This document shows positions 22,701 through 30,817 of a stretch of 38,632 bases of DNA, piece after piece. This DNA is from SSC4 sp964642445 (GTDB lineage Bacteria > Chloroflexota > Anaerolineae > SSC4 > Amarolineaceae). Location of the stretch: NCBI GenBank assembly GCA_964642445.1, contig CAZXQZ010000013.1, positions 1-38,632 on the forward strand, in the 5' to 3' direction. Positions within the stretch are counted from its first letter, which is position 1; each line of letters opens with the position of its first letter. Position numbers and translations under genes: made by a program. Below the pieces are notes generated by a model. The model had not been told where the DNA came from and made no database searches. It saw only the letters and a program-made list of their open reading frames with translations.

Positions 22701-25385
22701 CGTGGTGTCGTAGCTCGTCGTCGTCGTATTGCCCAAGGGGTCGCTGACGCCGGTCTGGTTGCCGTAGACATCATAGGTGTAGCTCGTATCCGCCCAGCTC
22801 CCTCCACACGCGGTCTGGGCCACGCGCACCTTGGTCACGTCTCCCTGCGTTGGCAGCATGGCATAGCTGGTGTTGCCATCGTAAAAGGTGCGCGTCTCCC
22901 CCAGGCAGGTTCCGGTCGCATCCTTCAGCAGTTCCTGCGCCGGCCGATCGACAATGTAGGTGCCACCGCTGACGTTGGCCGGGAAGTAGACCGTTTCCTG
23001 CGTCCGGTACAACGTCGCACCACCGTCGCTGTAGGTGCGCTGGTGTGTCACATTGCCGTACTGCACCCCACCCTGGTTGGCAGCCTGGTACTCGTAGGCG
23101 GTCTTCTGGCTGCTCGCACCCAAGGTGTTGGTCGTGTCGGTCTGGTAGACCCAGTTCGCCCCCTTGACCGTCGCCGTTGCCCACGTCATAGCTGTGCGCG
23201 CCAGTTCCCCGCTGCCCGCCTGGCTCGAGGTGATGCTGCTGACCATCTTGCCCTTGCGCGGATCCATGCTCTCGTTGCCGCTCCCACACGATACGGGCGG
23301 CGAAGTCGTGCCGCATTGGTGATAGCGGTTGTCTACCACCTGGTACAGCACACCGGCCCCATCCTTCACCTCTTTTCTTACGAAGCCATAGCCCCCAAAC
23401 TCGAAATTGTCGTTGCAGGCTGGATAGCCGCTGGCCCAGGAATATGGCTGTGCATGCGTGTAGAACGTCTGGACCTTGTTGTGCGCCGCTGTCCCCAGAC
23501 CATCCTCCACCAGCATTTGGCTTACGCGGTATCTGCTCGTGTTCTCACCACAGAGCCCGATCCCGATGTTATTGTAGTTCTCATAGCTGTAGGTCACCTT
23601 GCCGCCCTGGCCGTTGTTCGCCGTCGCCAGCAGTGTGTGGTTCAGCCAACCATTGATCGTCGTGTAAGTGAAAGTCTGCGCTGGCAGTGCGCCGCCGTCC
23701 TTGCCTTTCTGGGTGACGCCGGTCAAACGCAGCAGACCCTGGCCGGCGGCCTGGTCCTGCCACAGATAGTCTTGCGTCAAATCGTAGCTGCGCACGGTGG
23801 TGAAGGCGGTGGCGCTCGACCGCACCTTGACCGTGACATTGGAGAGGCGTTGGCTGCTCCAGAAACTCTCGGTGTAATCATCTTCTTTGCCCGGCACGCC
23901 GGTATCCGTACGCGAGACGTAGGTGAAGTCCACACGCGCCGTGGCGTTGGTTTGGCCGGAGGGGAAGTACTCGATGTTCGTCGGCCGGATCGCCCGCACA
24001 TAAGACTGGGCCGACCCATCCTGGCAGTAGATATTCCTTGTCTCCGTGGCGTAGGTAATCACGATTTTGTTGCCGTGGGTATCCAGGACTTCGGTTAGAT
24101 GCGCTTCCCGCGTTTGCTGATTACAGGTTCCCGTGTTGCGCACGTAAGCCACGCCGTTGCCCCAGTTAGGGGAGCCAAAGGTGTAACGCGTGCCGTCCGG
24201 CGCCCACACCAGCCAGCGATCAGGTTGTGAGATGCGCAGAAAGCTCTGCGGTTCGGTCTGCCAGCCGTTGATACCGTCGTTGATCAGTTCAAAGCCACCG
24301 CCCGCATAGCCCAGGTACCACTTGCCGTTCTGCAGGTTCCTGGTGATCTGTCCCAGCCCGCTCAGGTTCCAACCCCAGCCAACGATGCTGGCCTGGGCGT
24401 TGAAGTTTATCGCTTTGCTCTGGTCTTGGTTGACGGTTCCCAGCACAGGATCGTCATACGTGCTGGCCCCGGCGCGCAGCCCGTTCACTACTTCGCTCGA
24501 GTAGTTTAGACCCAGCCGCAGTCCCAGCCCACCTGGTCCAGGCGGTAGCTCGATCGGGATGAAGAGGCTGCTGTTACCGCTCCACTCGTCGGTCACAAAC
24601 CCGTGCACCGTCGGCAGGTATTGTGTACCGTAGGTGAGACTGACGGCCTCGCCCAGGCCAAACAGTCCCACACGATCCAGCGCGGCGCTCAGCTGTCGGG
24701 CGGAGACATCTATCTGGCTGGGGACCATCTGCCAGGTGGCGGTGGCCTCATCCCACCAGTGCAGACCGATCTCCTCCGACAGCGCCACCGCAGCAGGAAA
24801 ACGATACGTCAGACTGACTGGCGTCTCGAACCCAGTCACCGCTACCCCTTGCTCATCCTGGGCTTCCAAACCGAAGTGCAGCAGCAACCAGGGCGGCGGC
24901 TCGCCCCCGGGTGGCTGCGGCAGGTAGCGCAGGAGCGTGCGTCGAGTCACCGCACCCGCTGGCACATCCACTTCGACGCGACCATCCAAACTGAGCAGCT
25001 CGCCGCCTTCGCCCGGCGTGAGCCACACCTCATTCAGCCCAGGCAGCGCCGTGGGCGTCGGTGTGGCAGTCGGTGTCGGCATCGTTGTTGGTTCCAGGGT
25101 AGAAATTGGTGTCGGTGTGATTACTGGTGCCAGTGTGGCGGCCAGCGCCAGTTGCATCACCGCCGGCGACGACGGCACGCCACCGGGGGCGGAGGTTATA
25201 TCTAGATGGGGATCAGGCGACATGCGGGTGACAACGGTGGCTATTGCCCTTGAGCGAACAGCAACCGCGGCAGCCGGCGACCACAGCAGACTGCCGATGA
25301 CCAGCAGATGCAGCACGACCAGTGGTCGCAACCAAGACGTAGCACGACGCAACGGTGAGAGGAACGAAGTAATAAGCGATGACAT
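19761..25385 (-). CDS. Secreted RHS/YD-repeat polymorphic toxin with nuclease-like tip
   Basis: A 1874-residue surface or secreted protein. Order: a hydrophobic signal sequence (about 15-43, SWLRPLVVLHLLVIGSLLWSPAAA); a Pro/Thr-rich linker (TPTATPTPTALPG); a ZU5-like beta domain with GRVEVDVPAGAV; a long YD-repeat shell (many units like SYSYDQWGRQTQ and TIGYDLLGRK); the RHS core LSDHLGST, YFYGARWLDPVIGRFIQPDTI and SYVLNNPLRFNDPTGH, which ends near residue 1665. The 210-residue tip after it has a linker and a C-terminal block with HHVFSN (from 1777), AHSGYQAWHRGYDQEVVEWL and ERFPGA. The paired histidines suggest an HNH/AHH-type nuclease, but this is not proven. The ATG at 25385 with AAGGAG nine bases upstream is preferred over 25472, which lies upstream of the predicted start of transcription. 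Confidence 0.92.
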   Translation of the reverse strand: MSSLITSFLSPLRRATSWLRPLVVLHLLVIGSLLWSPAAAVAVRSRAIATVVTRMSPDPHLDITSAPGGVPSSPAVMQLALAATLAPVITPTPISTLEPTTMPTPTATPTPTALPGLNEVWLTPGEGGELLSLDGRVEVDVPAGAVTRRTLLRYLPQPPGGEPPPWLLLHFGLEAQDEQGVAVTGFETPVSLTYRFPAAVALSEEIGLHWWDEATATWQMVPSQIDVSARQLSAALDRVGLFGLGEAVSLTYGTQYLPTVHGFVTDEWSGNSSLFIPIELPPGPGGLGLRLGLNYSSEVVNGLRAGASTYDDPVLGTVNQDQSKAINFNAQASIVGWGWNLSGLGQITRNLQNGKWYLGYAGGGFELINDGINGWQTEPQSFLRISQPDRWLVWAPDGTRYTFGSPNWGNGVAYVRNTGTCNQQTREAHLTEVLDTHGNKIVITYATETRNIYCQDGSAQSYVRAIRPTNIEYFPSGQTNATARVDFTYVSRTDTGVPGKEDDYTESFWSSQRLSNVTVKVRSSATAFTTVRSYDLTQDYLWQDQAAGQGLLRLTGVTQKGKDGGALPAQTFTYTTINGWLNHTLLATANNGQGGKVTYSYENYNNIGIGLCGENTSRYRVSQMLVEDGLGTAAHNKVQTFYTHAQPYSWASGYPACNDNFEFGGYGFVRKEVKDGAGVLYQVVDNRYHQCGTTSPPVSCGSGNESMDPRKGKMVSSITSSQAGSGELARTAMTWATATVKGANWVYQTDTTNTLGASSQKTAYEYQAANQGGVQYGNVTHQRTYSDGGATLYRTQETVYFPANVSGGTYIVDRPAQELLKDATGTCLGETRTFYDGNTSYAMLPTQGDVTKVRVAQTACGGSWADTSYTYDVYGNQTGVSDPLGNTTTTSYDTTSGSWPMLYVLPTSVTAPLIGTSSYAWNKILGQVSSATDPNGAVTSYSYDQWGRQTQLVRPGDDTINPTLRFTYTNFAGASAPYWVKQEQKESGTSYLESRTFYDGLGRVVQTQAEAASSSQSIVTSARYAPIGVIQATVPYTHSAGLGVGGSYRPPQWNQPGTLTAYDALGRVTQTTAPDGTAVKSFYQNRQTAVLDELNRQAISETDPLGRLLSVKQYLGTTGGQPNWGAAVYAQVSYTYDVSDRIKQVTGPDGSVTTIGYDLLGRKTNMSDPDMGAWSYSYDAAGNLVTQTDARGTRLWYGYDSLQRVTQKRLTNSDGTPLASYTYDTGANGKGRRTGMSDPSGSTGWTYDARGRVTQETKVINGTGGGTFVTQWSYDSADRAVWQKYPGGNTGQIGEQVNFSYNSQGLLRRVQSNGSTYYVGEMLYNVLGQVIDRYLGSPSGVIRQKYTYSAGENFRLTALRSGVSPGYTNLQNITYTYDDAGNVLTIADAAAYGGSQTQTFSYDGLNRLLTAQATGGSYGTYGQRSYQYGAAGNITSFDGTAFYYQDAAHQHAVTHVGGTAAGNQKYWYDPNGNATRRINGSSDINLTYDAENRLTGMSGSVTASYVYDGDGKRVKETISGVTRVFVGDYYEVDNGVVKKYYAAGGARVALNSGGTTYYLLSDHLGSTATTSNSSGVRATELRYFPHGGARYNPGGQVTTYRFTGQRWDSGTALYFYGARWLDPVIGRFIQPDTIVPDPGDPQSLNRYSYVLNNPLRFNDPTGHCASSANTARGCPGWMPDWAFGALDIVAELTVMDTAFAPAPEGQTGDLTDLTERADARWYQGAAIGIIDVVDYADTLDQCTSGDCSAWRVAGTLLPGATGRFVGKIGAQAVGQMHHVFSNRIMRALSEHHVLRAVFNRDDLITQALQGTAHSGYQAWHRGYDQEVVEWLAANADATPKEFLRFLQSIYERKDMLERFPGAVEQIVQLLEELP

Positions 25386-25476
25386 GACTAACCACTCCTT
25401 CTGCGCAGCAATCGGGATGAGGCAGAAGCGGGCATATTTGTCATCAAAAACAATCGGGGGGCGAGTGAGCACTCAT

Positions 25477-25505
25477 AGTATACACAACACGATTGAGTTT
25501 GTGAA
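25477..25505 (-). promoter_or_regulatory. Promoter of the RHS toxin gene
   Basis: On the minus strand: TTCACA (25505-25500), 17 bases, TATACT (25482-25477). It predicts a leader of about 85 bases. The 374 bases between the RHS and phosphofructokinase starts (25386-25759) hold this promoter and the one at 25680-25708; 25506-25679 shows no gene or repeat that I can support. Confidence 0.75.
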
Positions 25506-25679
25506 GTGCTTCTTGCCCCAAAAAGTCACAGATTTCTGGTGGATGGTAGGGGAGAAGTCATGGATCGGGGGTGGTTAAAGTCATGGGGGAATTCATGTTC
25601 TTGTTCGCAGCAACCGCTTTGATTCGCTCTGGACCCAAACCGTAGATTCACCCTCCAAACGAAATACTCCCAGCCACGG

Positions 25680-25708
25680 TTTTCAATTTGATCGAATCAT
25701 GTTACAAT
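25680..25708 (+). promoter_or_regulatory. Predicted promoter of the phosphofructokinase gene
   Basis: TTTTCA (25680-25685), 17 bases, TACAAT (25703-25708). The -10 is good (5 of 6) and the -35 moderate (4 of 6). The predicted start near 25715 leaves about 45 bases of leader with AGGAGG at 25747-25752. Confidence 0.55.
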
Positions 25709-25759
25709 TCGCTCATTGAACAAGGCAGTGATCGGTAGCTAGAGTCAGGAGGAAACGGT

Positions 25760-28003
25760 ATGGCTTCCCAGGGACCACGCTCCATCGGTGTGTTGACCAG
25801 CGGTGGTGACGCGTCAGGCATGAATGCGGCGGTACGCGCGGTCGTGCGTACCGCGATCGAAGCCGGGGTGAAGGTGTACGCCATCTACGAAGGCTACCAA
25901 GGCATGGTGGAAGGTGGCGACCGTATCCGCGCCATGACCTGGGATTCGGTAGGCGGTATCCTGCATCGTGGCGGTACGATCATCGGCACGGCGCGCTCCG
26001 CAGATTTTCGCACGCGTGAAGGCCGCCGGCGCGCCGCACTCAACCTGCTGCTTCACGGCATCGACAGCCTGGTCGTTATCGGCGGTGATGGCAGCCTCAC
26101 CGGCGCCAATACCTTCCGCCAGGAATGGCCCGACCTTCTGGCCGAGCTGGTTACCGAGGGTGCCATCGCTCAGGATGTGGCCGAGCAACACCGCTATTTA
26201 TCGATCGTCGGCCTGGTGGGCTCGATCGACAACGACTTCTACGGCACCGACATGACGATCGGCACCGATACCGCCCTGCACCGTATTACCGAAGCCGTGG
26301 ACGCCATTGCCAGCACTGCGGCCAGCCACCAGCGCACGTTCGTCGTCGAGGTGATGGGCCGCCATGCCGGTTACCTGGCCCTGATGGGCGCCATCGCCGG
26401 TGGCGCCGACTGGGTCCTCATCCCCGAAAGCCCACCCGACGTCGACAGCTGGGAGGACACGTTGTGTGAGCTGGTGCGCGCCGGCCGCCGCGCCGGCCGC
26501 CGGGATACGATCGTGATCGTGGCCGAAGGGGCGCAGGACCGCCACGGCAACGACATCTCCAGCGACTACGTCAAACAGGTGCTCCAGGAGCGTTTGGGTG
26601 AAGATACCCGCGTCACCATCCTGGGGCACGTGCAGCGCGGCGGCGCGCCTAGCGCGTTCGACCGTAACCTGGCCACCCTTACCGGCTACACGGCCGTGCA
26701 GCAGCTCCTGGAAGCCAAACCCGAGGACGAGCCCCAGGTCATCGGTATCCGTGGTAACCGCATCAACCGCACACCGCTCATGCATGCGGTCGAGAAGACG
26801 CATTCGGTGGCCGATGCGCTCAAAGCACACGACTACGAACGGGCCATGGCACTGCGCGGGAGCAGCTTCAAAGATGCGTTCCGCACACTGCGTACGCTCG
26901 TGCGCGCCCTGCCCCATTCACCCACCGAAGGTCAGAAACGCCTGCGCCTGGCCGTGATGCACGGGGGAGGGCCGGCACCGGGCATGAACACCGCAGCCCG
27001 CGGTGCTGTGCGCCTTGGCCTCGACCGCGGACACATCATGCTCGGCGTGCGTAACGGCTTCGAGGGCCTCATCGAAGGGGATATCCAGGAAATGGGCTGG
27101 ATGTCGGTGCAGGGATGGGCGTCGGCCGGCGGTGCCGAGCTGGGAACCAACCGCAAGATTCCAACCGGGCGTGAACTGTACGCCATCGCCCGCACCATCG
27201 AGCAGCACCAGATCGACGGTATCCTCATGATCGGTGGCTGGTCCGGTTATCAGGGTGCCTATACCCTGGTCAGTGAACGCAAAAACTTCGATTCGTTCAA
27301 CATTCCGATCGTGTGCCTGCCCGCCACCATCGACAATGACCTGCCCGGTTCTGAGCTGAGCATCGGCGCCGATACAGCACTCAACAGCATCGTCGAAGCG
27401 GTCGATAAGATCAAACAAACCGCCGTGGCCTATCGGCGCTGCTTCGTCGTCGAGGTGATGGGGCGCTACTGCGGCTACCTGGCACTGATGAGCGGCCTGG
27501 CCACGGGCGCCGAGCGCGTCTACCTGAACGAAGAGGGCATCACCCTGCACGACCTGGAGATCGACCTGCAGCACCTCATCGAGGGCTTCCAACACGGCAA
27601 ACGCCTGGGTCTGCTGATCCGTAATGAATCCGCCAGCCGTGTGTATACGACCGATGTGATGTGCGCGCTGCTCGAAGCCGAAGGCAAAGGTTTGTACGAC
27701 GTACGGTCGGCTATCCTCGGCCATTTGCAGCAAGGTGGCACACCCTCGCCGTTCGACCGTATCCAGGCCACCCGCCTGGCCGGTAAATGCATCGACTGGC
27801 TGATCAACGAGGCGGACGTGATGCCGCCGGGTGGGGTCTTCGTTGGCCTGGAAGCCGGCAAGACCCGTTTCCACGACCTGATCGACCTGCCGCGTTTGGT
27901 CGATATGGAACATCAGCGCCCCAAACAGCAGTGGTGGATGGACCTGCGTCGCGTGGTCGAAATCCTGGCCCTGCCCGGACCGTCGGCCGGCACGGAGGCC
28001 TGA
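25760..28003 (+). CDS. Eukaryote-type two-domain ATP-dependent 6-phosphofructokinase
   Basis: A 747-residue fusion of two PFK domains; it phosphorylates fructose-6-phosphate to the 1,6-bisphosphate in glycolysis. The N-half has TSGGDASGMNA (13-23), GGDGS (108-112, ATP rather than pyrophosphate type), SIDNDFYGTDMTIGTDTALHRI (from 155), SHQRTFVVEVMGRHAGYLAL and GHVQRGGAPSAFDR. The C-half (about 393-747) has HGGGPAPGMNTA, IGGWSGYQGA (491-500) in place of GGDGS, TIDND (523-527), EVMGRYCGYLAL, GHLQQGGTPSPFDR and the ending QWWMDLRRVVEILA. This pattern is that of animal PFK-1, where the N-half is catalytic and the C-half regulatory, except that animal C-halves have lost TIDND. AGGAGG lies seven bases before the ATG. 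The next gene follows by 4 bases. Confidence 0.96.
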   Translation: MASQGPRSIGVLTSGGDASGMNAAVRAVVRTAIEAGVKVYAIYEGYQGMVEGGDRIRAMTWDSVGGILHRGGTIIGTARSADFRTREGRRRAALNLLLHGIDSLVVIGGDGSLTGANTFRQEWPDLLAELVTEGAIAQDVAEQHRYLSIVGLVGSIDNDFYGTDMTIGTDTALHRITEAVDAIASTAASHQRTFVVEVMGRHAGYLALMGAIAGGADWVLIPESPPDVDSWEDTLCELVRAGRRAGRRDTIVIVAEGAQDRHGNDISSDYVKQVLQERLGEDTRVTILGHVQRGGAPSAFDRNLATLTGYTAVQQLLEAKPEDEPQVIGIRGNRINRTPLMHAVEKTHSVADALKAHDYERAMALRGSSFKDAFRTLRTLVRALPHSPTEGQKRLRLAVMHGGGPAPGMNTAARGAVRLGLDRGHIMLGVRNGFEGLIEGDIQEMGWMSVQGWASAGGAELGTNRKIPTGRELYAIARTIEQHQIDGILMIGGWSGYQGAYTLVSERKNFDSFNIPIVCLPATIDNDLPGSELSIGADTALNSIVEAVDKIKQTAVAYRRCFVVEVMGRYCGYLALMSGLATGAERVYLNEEGITLHDLEIDLQHLIEGFQHGKRLGLLIRNESASRVYTTDVMCALLEAEGKGLYDVRSAILGHLQQGGTPSPFDRIQATRLAGKCIDWLINEADVMPPGGVFVGLEAGKTRFHDLIDLPRLVDMEHQRPKQQWWMDLRRVVEILALPGPSAGTEA

Positions 28004-28007
28004 GCGG

Positions 28008-29168
28008 TTGGGGCAGCACATCCCGGTTCTGATCGTAGGCGCCGGGCCGGCCGGCCTGGCGGCGGCCCATGAGCTGGTTCGCCACGCCGTGTGCCCGCTG
28101 ATCGTCGAAAAGGGCAGCCAGGTCGGCGGCATCGCGCGCACAGAGACCTATCGCGGGTACCGCTTCGACATTGGCGGGCATCGATTCTACACCAAAGACG
28201 GTACGATCCAGCGGCTCTGGCAGGAGATGCTGGGCGAGGCCTTTATCGAGGTAACGCGCCTGTCGCGCATCTACTACCAGGGCCAGTTTTTCGACTACCC
28301 CCTGCGCCTGCCCAACGTGATCTCCGGACTGGGACTGGCCGAAAGCGTCCGCATCCTGGCAAGTTTTCTCCAGGCCAGGATCGCCCCCCTGCAGCCCGAA
28401 GAGACCTTCGAGCAATGGGCCATCAATCGTTTCGGGCGCCGGCTCTACCGGGCCTTCTTTCAATCCTACACGGAAAAGGTGTGGGGCATCCCCTGCCACC
28501 AAATCCGCGCCGAATGGGCAGCCCAGCGCATCATGGGGCTCTCGCTGGTCAGCGCGGTGGCCGACGCCCTGGGCGGTACATCGGGCACCCGCTCGCTGAT
28601 CAAGACGTTCCACTACCCGGTCCTGGGTCCCGGCATGATGTGGGAGCGCTTTCGGGACGTTGTCGCGGCGCACGGTGGGGAGACCTGGCTCGACAGTCCG
28701 GTGCAGCGGCTGGTTCACAGCGCCGGGCGCGTGACGCACGTCGACGTCGATCGCGCCGGCACCCGGCAAACCCTCACCGTTGACCAGGTCATCTCGAGCA
28801 TGCCGCTGAGCGAACTGATTTTGCGCCTGGAACCAGCACCACCGGCCGATGTGCAGACCGCCGCGCGTTGCCTGACGTACCGGGCCTTCATCCTGGTCGG
28901 CCTCATCGTGTCGCGCGCACACCTCTTCCCCGACAACTGGCTCTACATCCACGCACCGCACGTCCAGGTGGGGCGCATCCAGAATTTCAAGAACTGGAGC
29001 ACCGCCATGGTGCCCGATCCACAGACCACCAGCCTGGGGCTGGAGTACTTCTGCAACGAGGGTGATGTGCTTTGGCGACGCTCCGACGGCGAGCTGCTGA
29101 GCCTGGCTGCACAGGAAATGGCCGCGCTGCACCTGGCACCGGCTGCTGAGGTGAGTGACGGCATTGTC
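28008..29168 (+). CDS. FAD-dependent oxidoreductase, 3' end lost in assembly gap
   Basis: The visible 387 residues form an FAD/NAD(P)-binding protein of the amine-oxidase/UDP-galactopyranose-mutase-like class. It has the dinucleotide loop VLIVGAGPAGLAAAHEL near the N-terminus, then GGHRFYTKD, FFDYPLRLPNVISGL, SYTEKVWGIPCHQI, a second FAD contact VISSMPLSELI and EYFCNEGDVLW. The TTG start at 28008 has GGAGG nine bases upstream and lies four bases after the phosphofructokinase stop, so the genes are co-transcribed. The reading frame runs into 100 undefined bases; the frame beyond them is not accepted as part of the gene. The neighbouring glycosyltransferase suggests a role in sugar or lipid-linked glycan modification, but the substrate is unknown. 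Confidence 0.85.
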
Positions 29169-29268
29169 NNNNNNNNNNNNNNNNNNNNNNNNNNNNNNNN
29201 NNNNNNNNNNNNNNNNNNNNNNNNNNNNNNNNNNNNNNNNNNNNNNNNNNNNNNNNNNNNNNNNNNNN
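29169..29268. other. Assembly gap (100 N)
   Basis: Exactly 100 undefined bases, the conventional scaffold-gap size, so the true distance is unknown. The gap removes the 3' end of the oxidoreductase gene and perhaps upstream sequence of the glycosyltransferase gene. A palindrome begins at its right edge, which may be why assembly stopped here. Confidence 0.98.
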
Positions 29269-29301
29269 GGCGTTTGAATGCCAGGCGGGCGTCCGAACGC
29301 C
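29269..29301. repeat. Palindromic element at the gap edge
   Basis: GGCGTTTGAATGCC (29269-29282), a five-base loop and GGCGTCCGAACGCC (29288-29301) pair with two wobbles and one mismatch. The sequence may begin earlier, within the gap. It shares a GGCGTTCG-AC core with the perfect palindrome at 7602-7642, which suggests one dispersed family. Confidence 0.7.
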
Positions 29302-29327
29302 AGACCACCCTACACAGGTAACCCGCT

Positions 29328-30209
29328 ACGAAACCTTTCTTTTCCATCATCATTCCCACCCACAACCGTCCGCACGCGCTGCATGCATGCCTGCGTGCGT
29401 TGGCCGCACAGGATTTCCCCCACGCGGACTTCGACGTGATCGTGGTCGACGATGGCAGTGTACCAGCGGTGACCGGCGCAGACATCACCCCCTGGTGGAA
29501 CACACTCGCTGTGACCGTTGTGCGCCAGCCGCCAGCCGGCGCCGCCGCCGCACGCAACCACGGCGCACGCCTGGCGCGCGGCACGTGGCTGGCCTTCACC
29601 GACGACGACTGCCAGCCAGCCCCCACCTGGTTGACCACCCTGGCTGCCGCCGCTGGCGTGTATCCGGCGCATGCCCTCGGCGGGCGCACGATCAATGCCC
29701 TACCCGACAACCACTATGCCACCGCCAGCCAGCTCGTTGTCGATCACCTCTTGCCGGCCAACGACGCCATGCCAACCAGCGCTCGCTTCCTGGCCTCGAA
29801 CAACCTGGCCGTGCCGGCCAGCCCGTTTCGGCACGTGGGCGGTTTCGATGTCACGTTCCGCGCCGCCGGCGGTGAGGACCGCGCATTCTGTGACGACTGG
29901 CGGGCCAGCGGTTATGACCTGATCTACCTGCCCGCCGCCATCGTCTGGCACGCCCACACCCTGAACCTGCGCACCTTCTGGCGCCAGCACGTGGCCTACG
30001 GGCGCGGCGCGTTCCACTACCACACCCGATCTGCTGCCACCCCTCACCTGGAGCCCGCCCGGTTCTACGTTCGCCTGCTAATGGCACCCTTCACCCAACA
30101 CCTCCCTCACCCCGCTGCGCTCAGCGGTCTGCTGCTGCTGGCGCAGGCTGCGACAGCCGCCGGTTTCGTACACGCCATGTCCGCTGCTGCGCGCAAAAAC
30201 GTCAGATAA
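29328..30209 (+). CDS. Family 2 glycosyltransferase without a conventional start codon
   Basis: A GT-A fold sugar transferase of about 293 residues, probably cytoplasmic and acting at the membrane. In frame from 29328 it reads (T/M)KPFFSIIIPTHNRPHALHACLRAL, the usual GT2 opening, then VIVVDDGS, ARGTWLAFTDDDCQPAP with the metal-binding DDD, and GGEDRAFCDDW near the acceptor site. The frame has TAA at 29319-29321 and no ATG, GTG or TTG before 29400, where a TTG would delete the nucleotide-binding strand. An ACG sits at 29328 exactly where ATG is expected, after AGG at 29316. The sugar and acceptor are unknown. Confidence 0.85.
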   Translation, partial: TKPFFSIIIPTHNRPHALHACLRALAAQDFPHADFDVIVVDDGSVPAVTGADITPWWNTLAVTVVRQPPAGAAAARNHGARLARGTWLAFTDDDCQPAPTWLTTLAAAAGVYPAHALGGRTINALPDNHYATASQLVVDHLLPANDAMPTSARFLASNNLAVPASPFRHVGGFDVTFRAAGGEDRAFCDDWRASGYDLIYLPAAIVWHAHTLNLRTFWRQHVAYGRGAFHYHTRSAATPHLEPARFYVRLLMAPFTQHLPHPAALSGLLLLAQAATAAGFVHAMSAAARKNVR

Positions 30210-30236
30210 AAATCAGCCTGATCGGTTCGTTTTGTA

Positions 30237-30265
30237 TTGACGAAACTCATCGTGGTGTTTGTACT
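30237..30265 (+). promoter_or_regulatory. Possible promoter before the permease remnant
   Basis: TTGACG (30237-30242), 17 bases, TGTACT (30260-30265). The -35 is good, the -10 moderate. It would have served the now broken permease gene. Confidence 0.4.
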
Positions 30266-30378
30266 GAGACAACAATCACCGGAAACACCGGCGCCGAAAA
30301 AGGGTGCTCCATGCAAGAGCCAGCGGATCGAACCGCCAACCCGATGTACGTTATTTTCGACCGTTGGGAGCGCATACC

Positions 30379-30614
30379 ATGGTCTTCAAGAATCTCTGGC
30401 GACGTAAAACCCGCAGCCTGTTGACGATCTTGGGCATTGCCATTGGTGTCGCGGCCTGCGCGATCCGCTCGAAGAGGACCTGCGCACGCTGGCCTGGACC
30501 AAACTCGGCCAGACCGTGCTCATGCATAATGGAAGCGACGTCGCGTTTCTGAGTGACGAAGAGCAGGAGATGCTGCGTCTGCTGCTGCTCAAGGTCGATA
30601 CAGACCGCCGATAG
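30379..30614 (+). pseudogene. Chimeric remnant beginning with a MacB/FtsX-type permease N-terminus
   Basis: Codons 30379-30456 give MVFKNLWRRKTRSLL then TILGIAIGVAA, the typical first transmembrane start of MacB-type ABC permeases. The following sequence does not continue that family. A different frame, open from 30462 to a TAG at 30612-30614, encodes DPLEEDLRTLAWTKLGQTVL and ends SDEEQEMLRLLLLKVDTDRR, which looks like the C-terminal end of an unrelated soluble protein. The join therefore looks like a deletion that fused two genes out of frame. The stretch 30210-30817 holds only this remnant and two predicted promoters. Confidence 0.75.
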
Positions 30615-30734
30615 GGGTGGGGACCGCGAATGGCGCGAATTTGCGCTAAATCTGGGGTTGTGTGGTTGGGGCGATGTGTGTCTATGGGCGCATTCAAGGC
30701 TGTACAGGTTTGATGGCCCTGTGCGGCCCGTTTG

Positions 30735-30763
30735 TTGACGTCCCGCGCGTGACCGGCTATACT
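30735..30763 (+). promoter_or_regulatory. Promoter of the Clp1-like/modE/tup cluster
   Basis: TTGACG (30735-30740), 17 bases, TATACT (30758-30763), each five of six. The predicted start near 30770 gives a leader of about 48 bases before the kinase ATG. Confidence 0.75.
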
Positions 30764-30817
30764 TGGCTCAGCGCACGCCATCCAGACGTGACGACATTGT
30801 TTCGTTCGGGAACGCAC

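Noticed and set aside
25506..25679. Possible small gene between RHS and phosphofructokinase
   Set aside because: Only short frames without ribosome-binding sites; two promoters explain the region's edges.
29269..29321. Continuation of the oxidoreductase gene after the assembly gap
   Set aside because: The frame there reads only the palindrome and gives no FAD-oxidoreductase C-terminus; it is joined only because undefined bases contain no stop.
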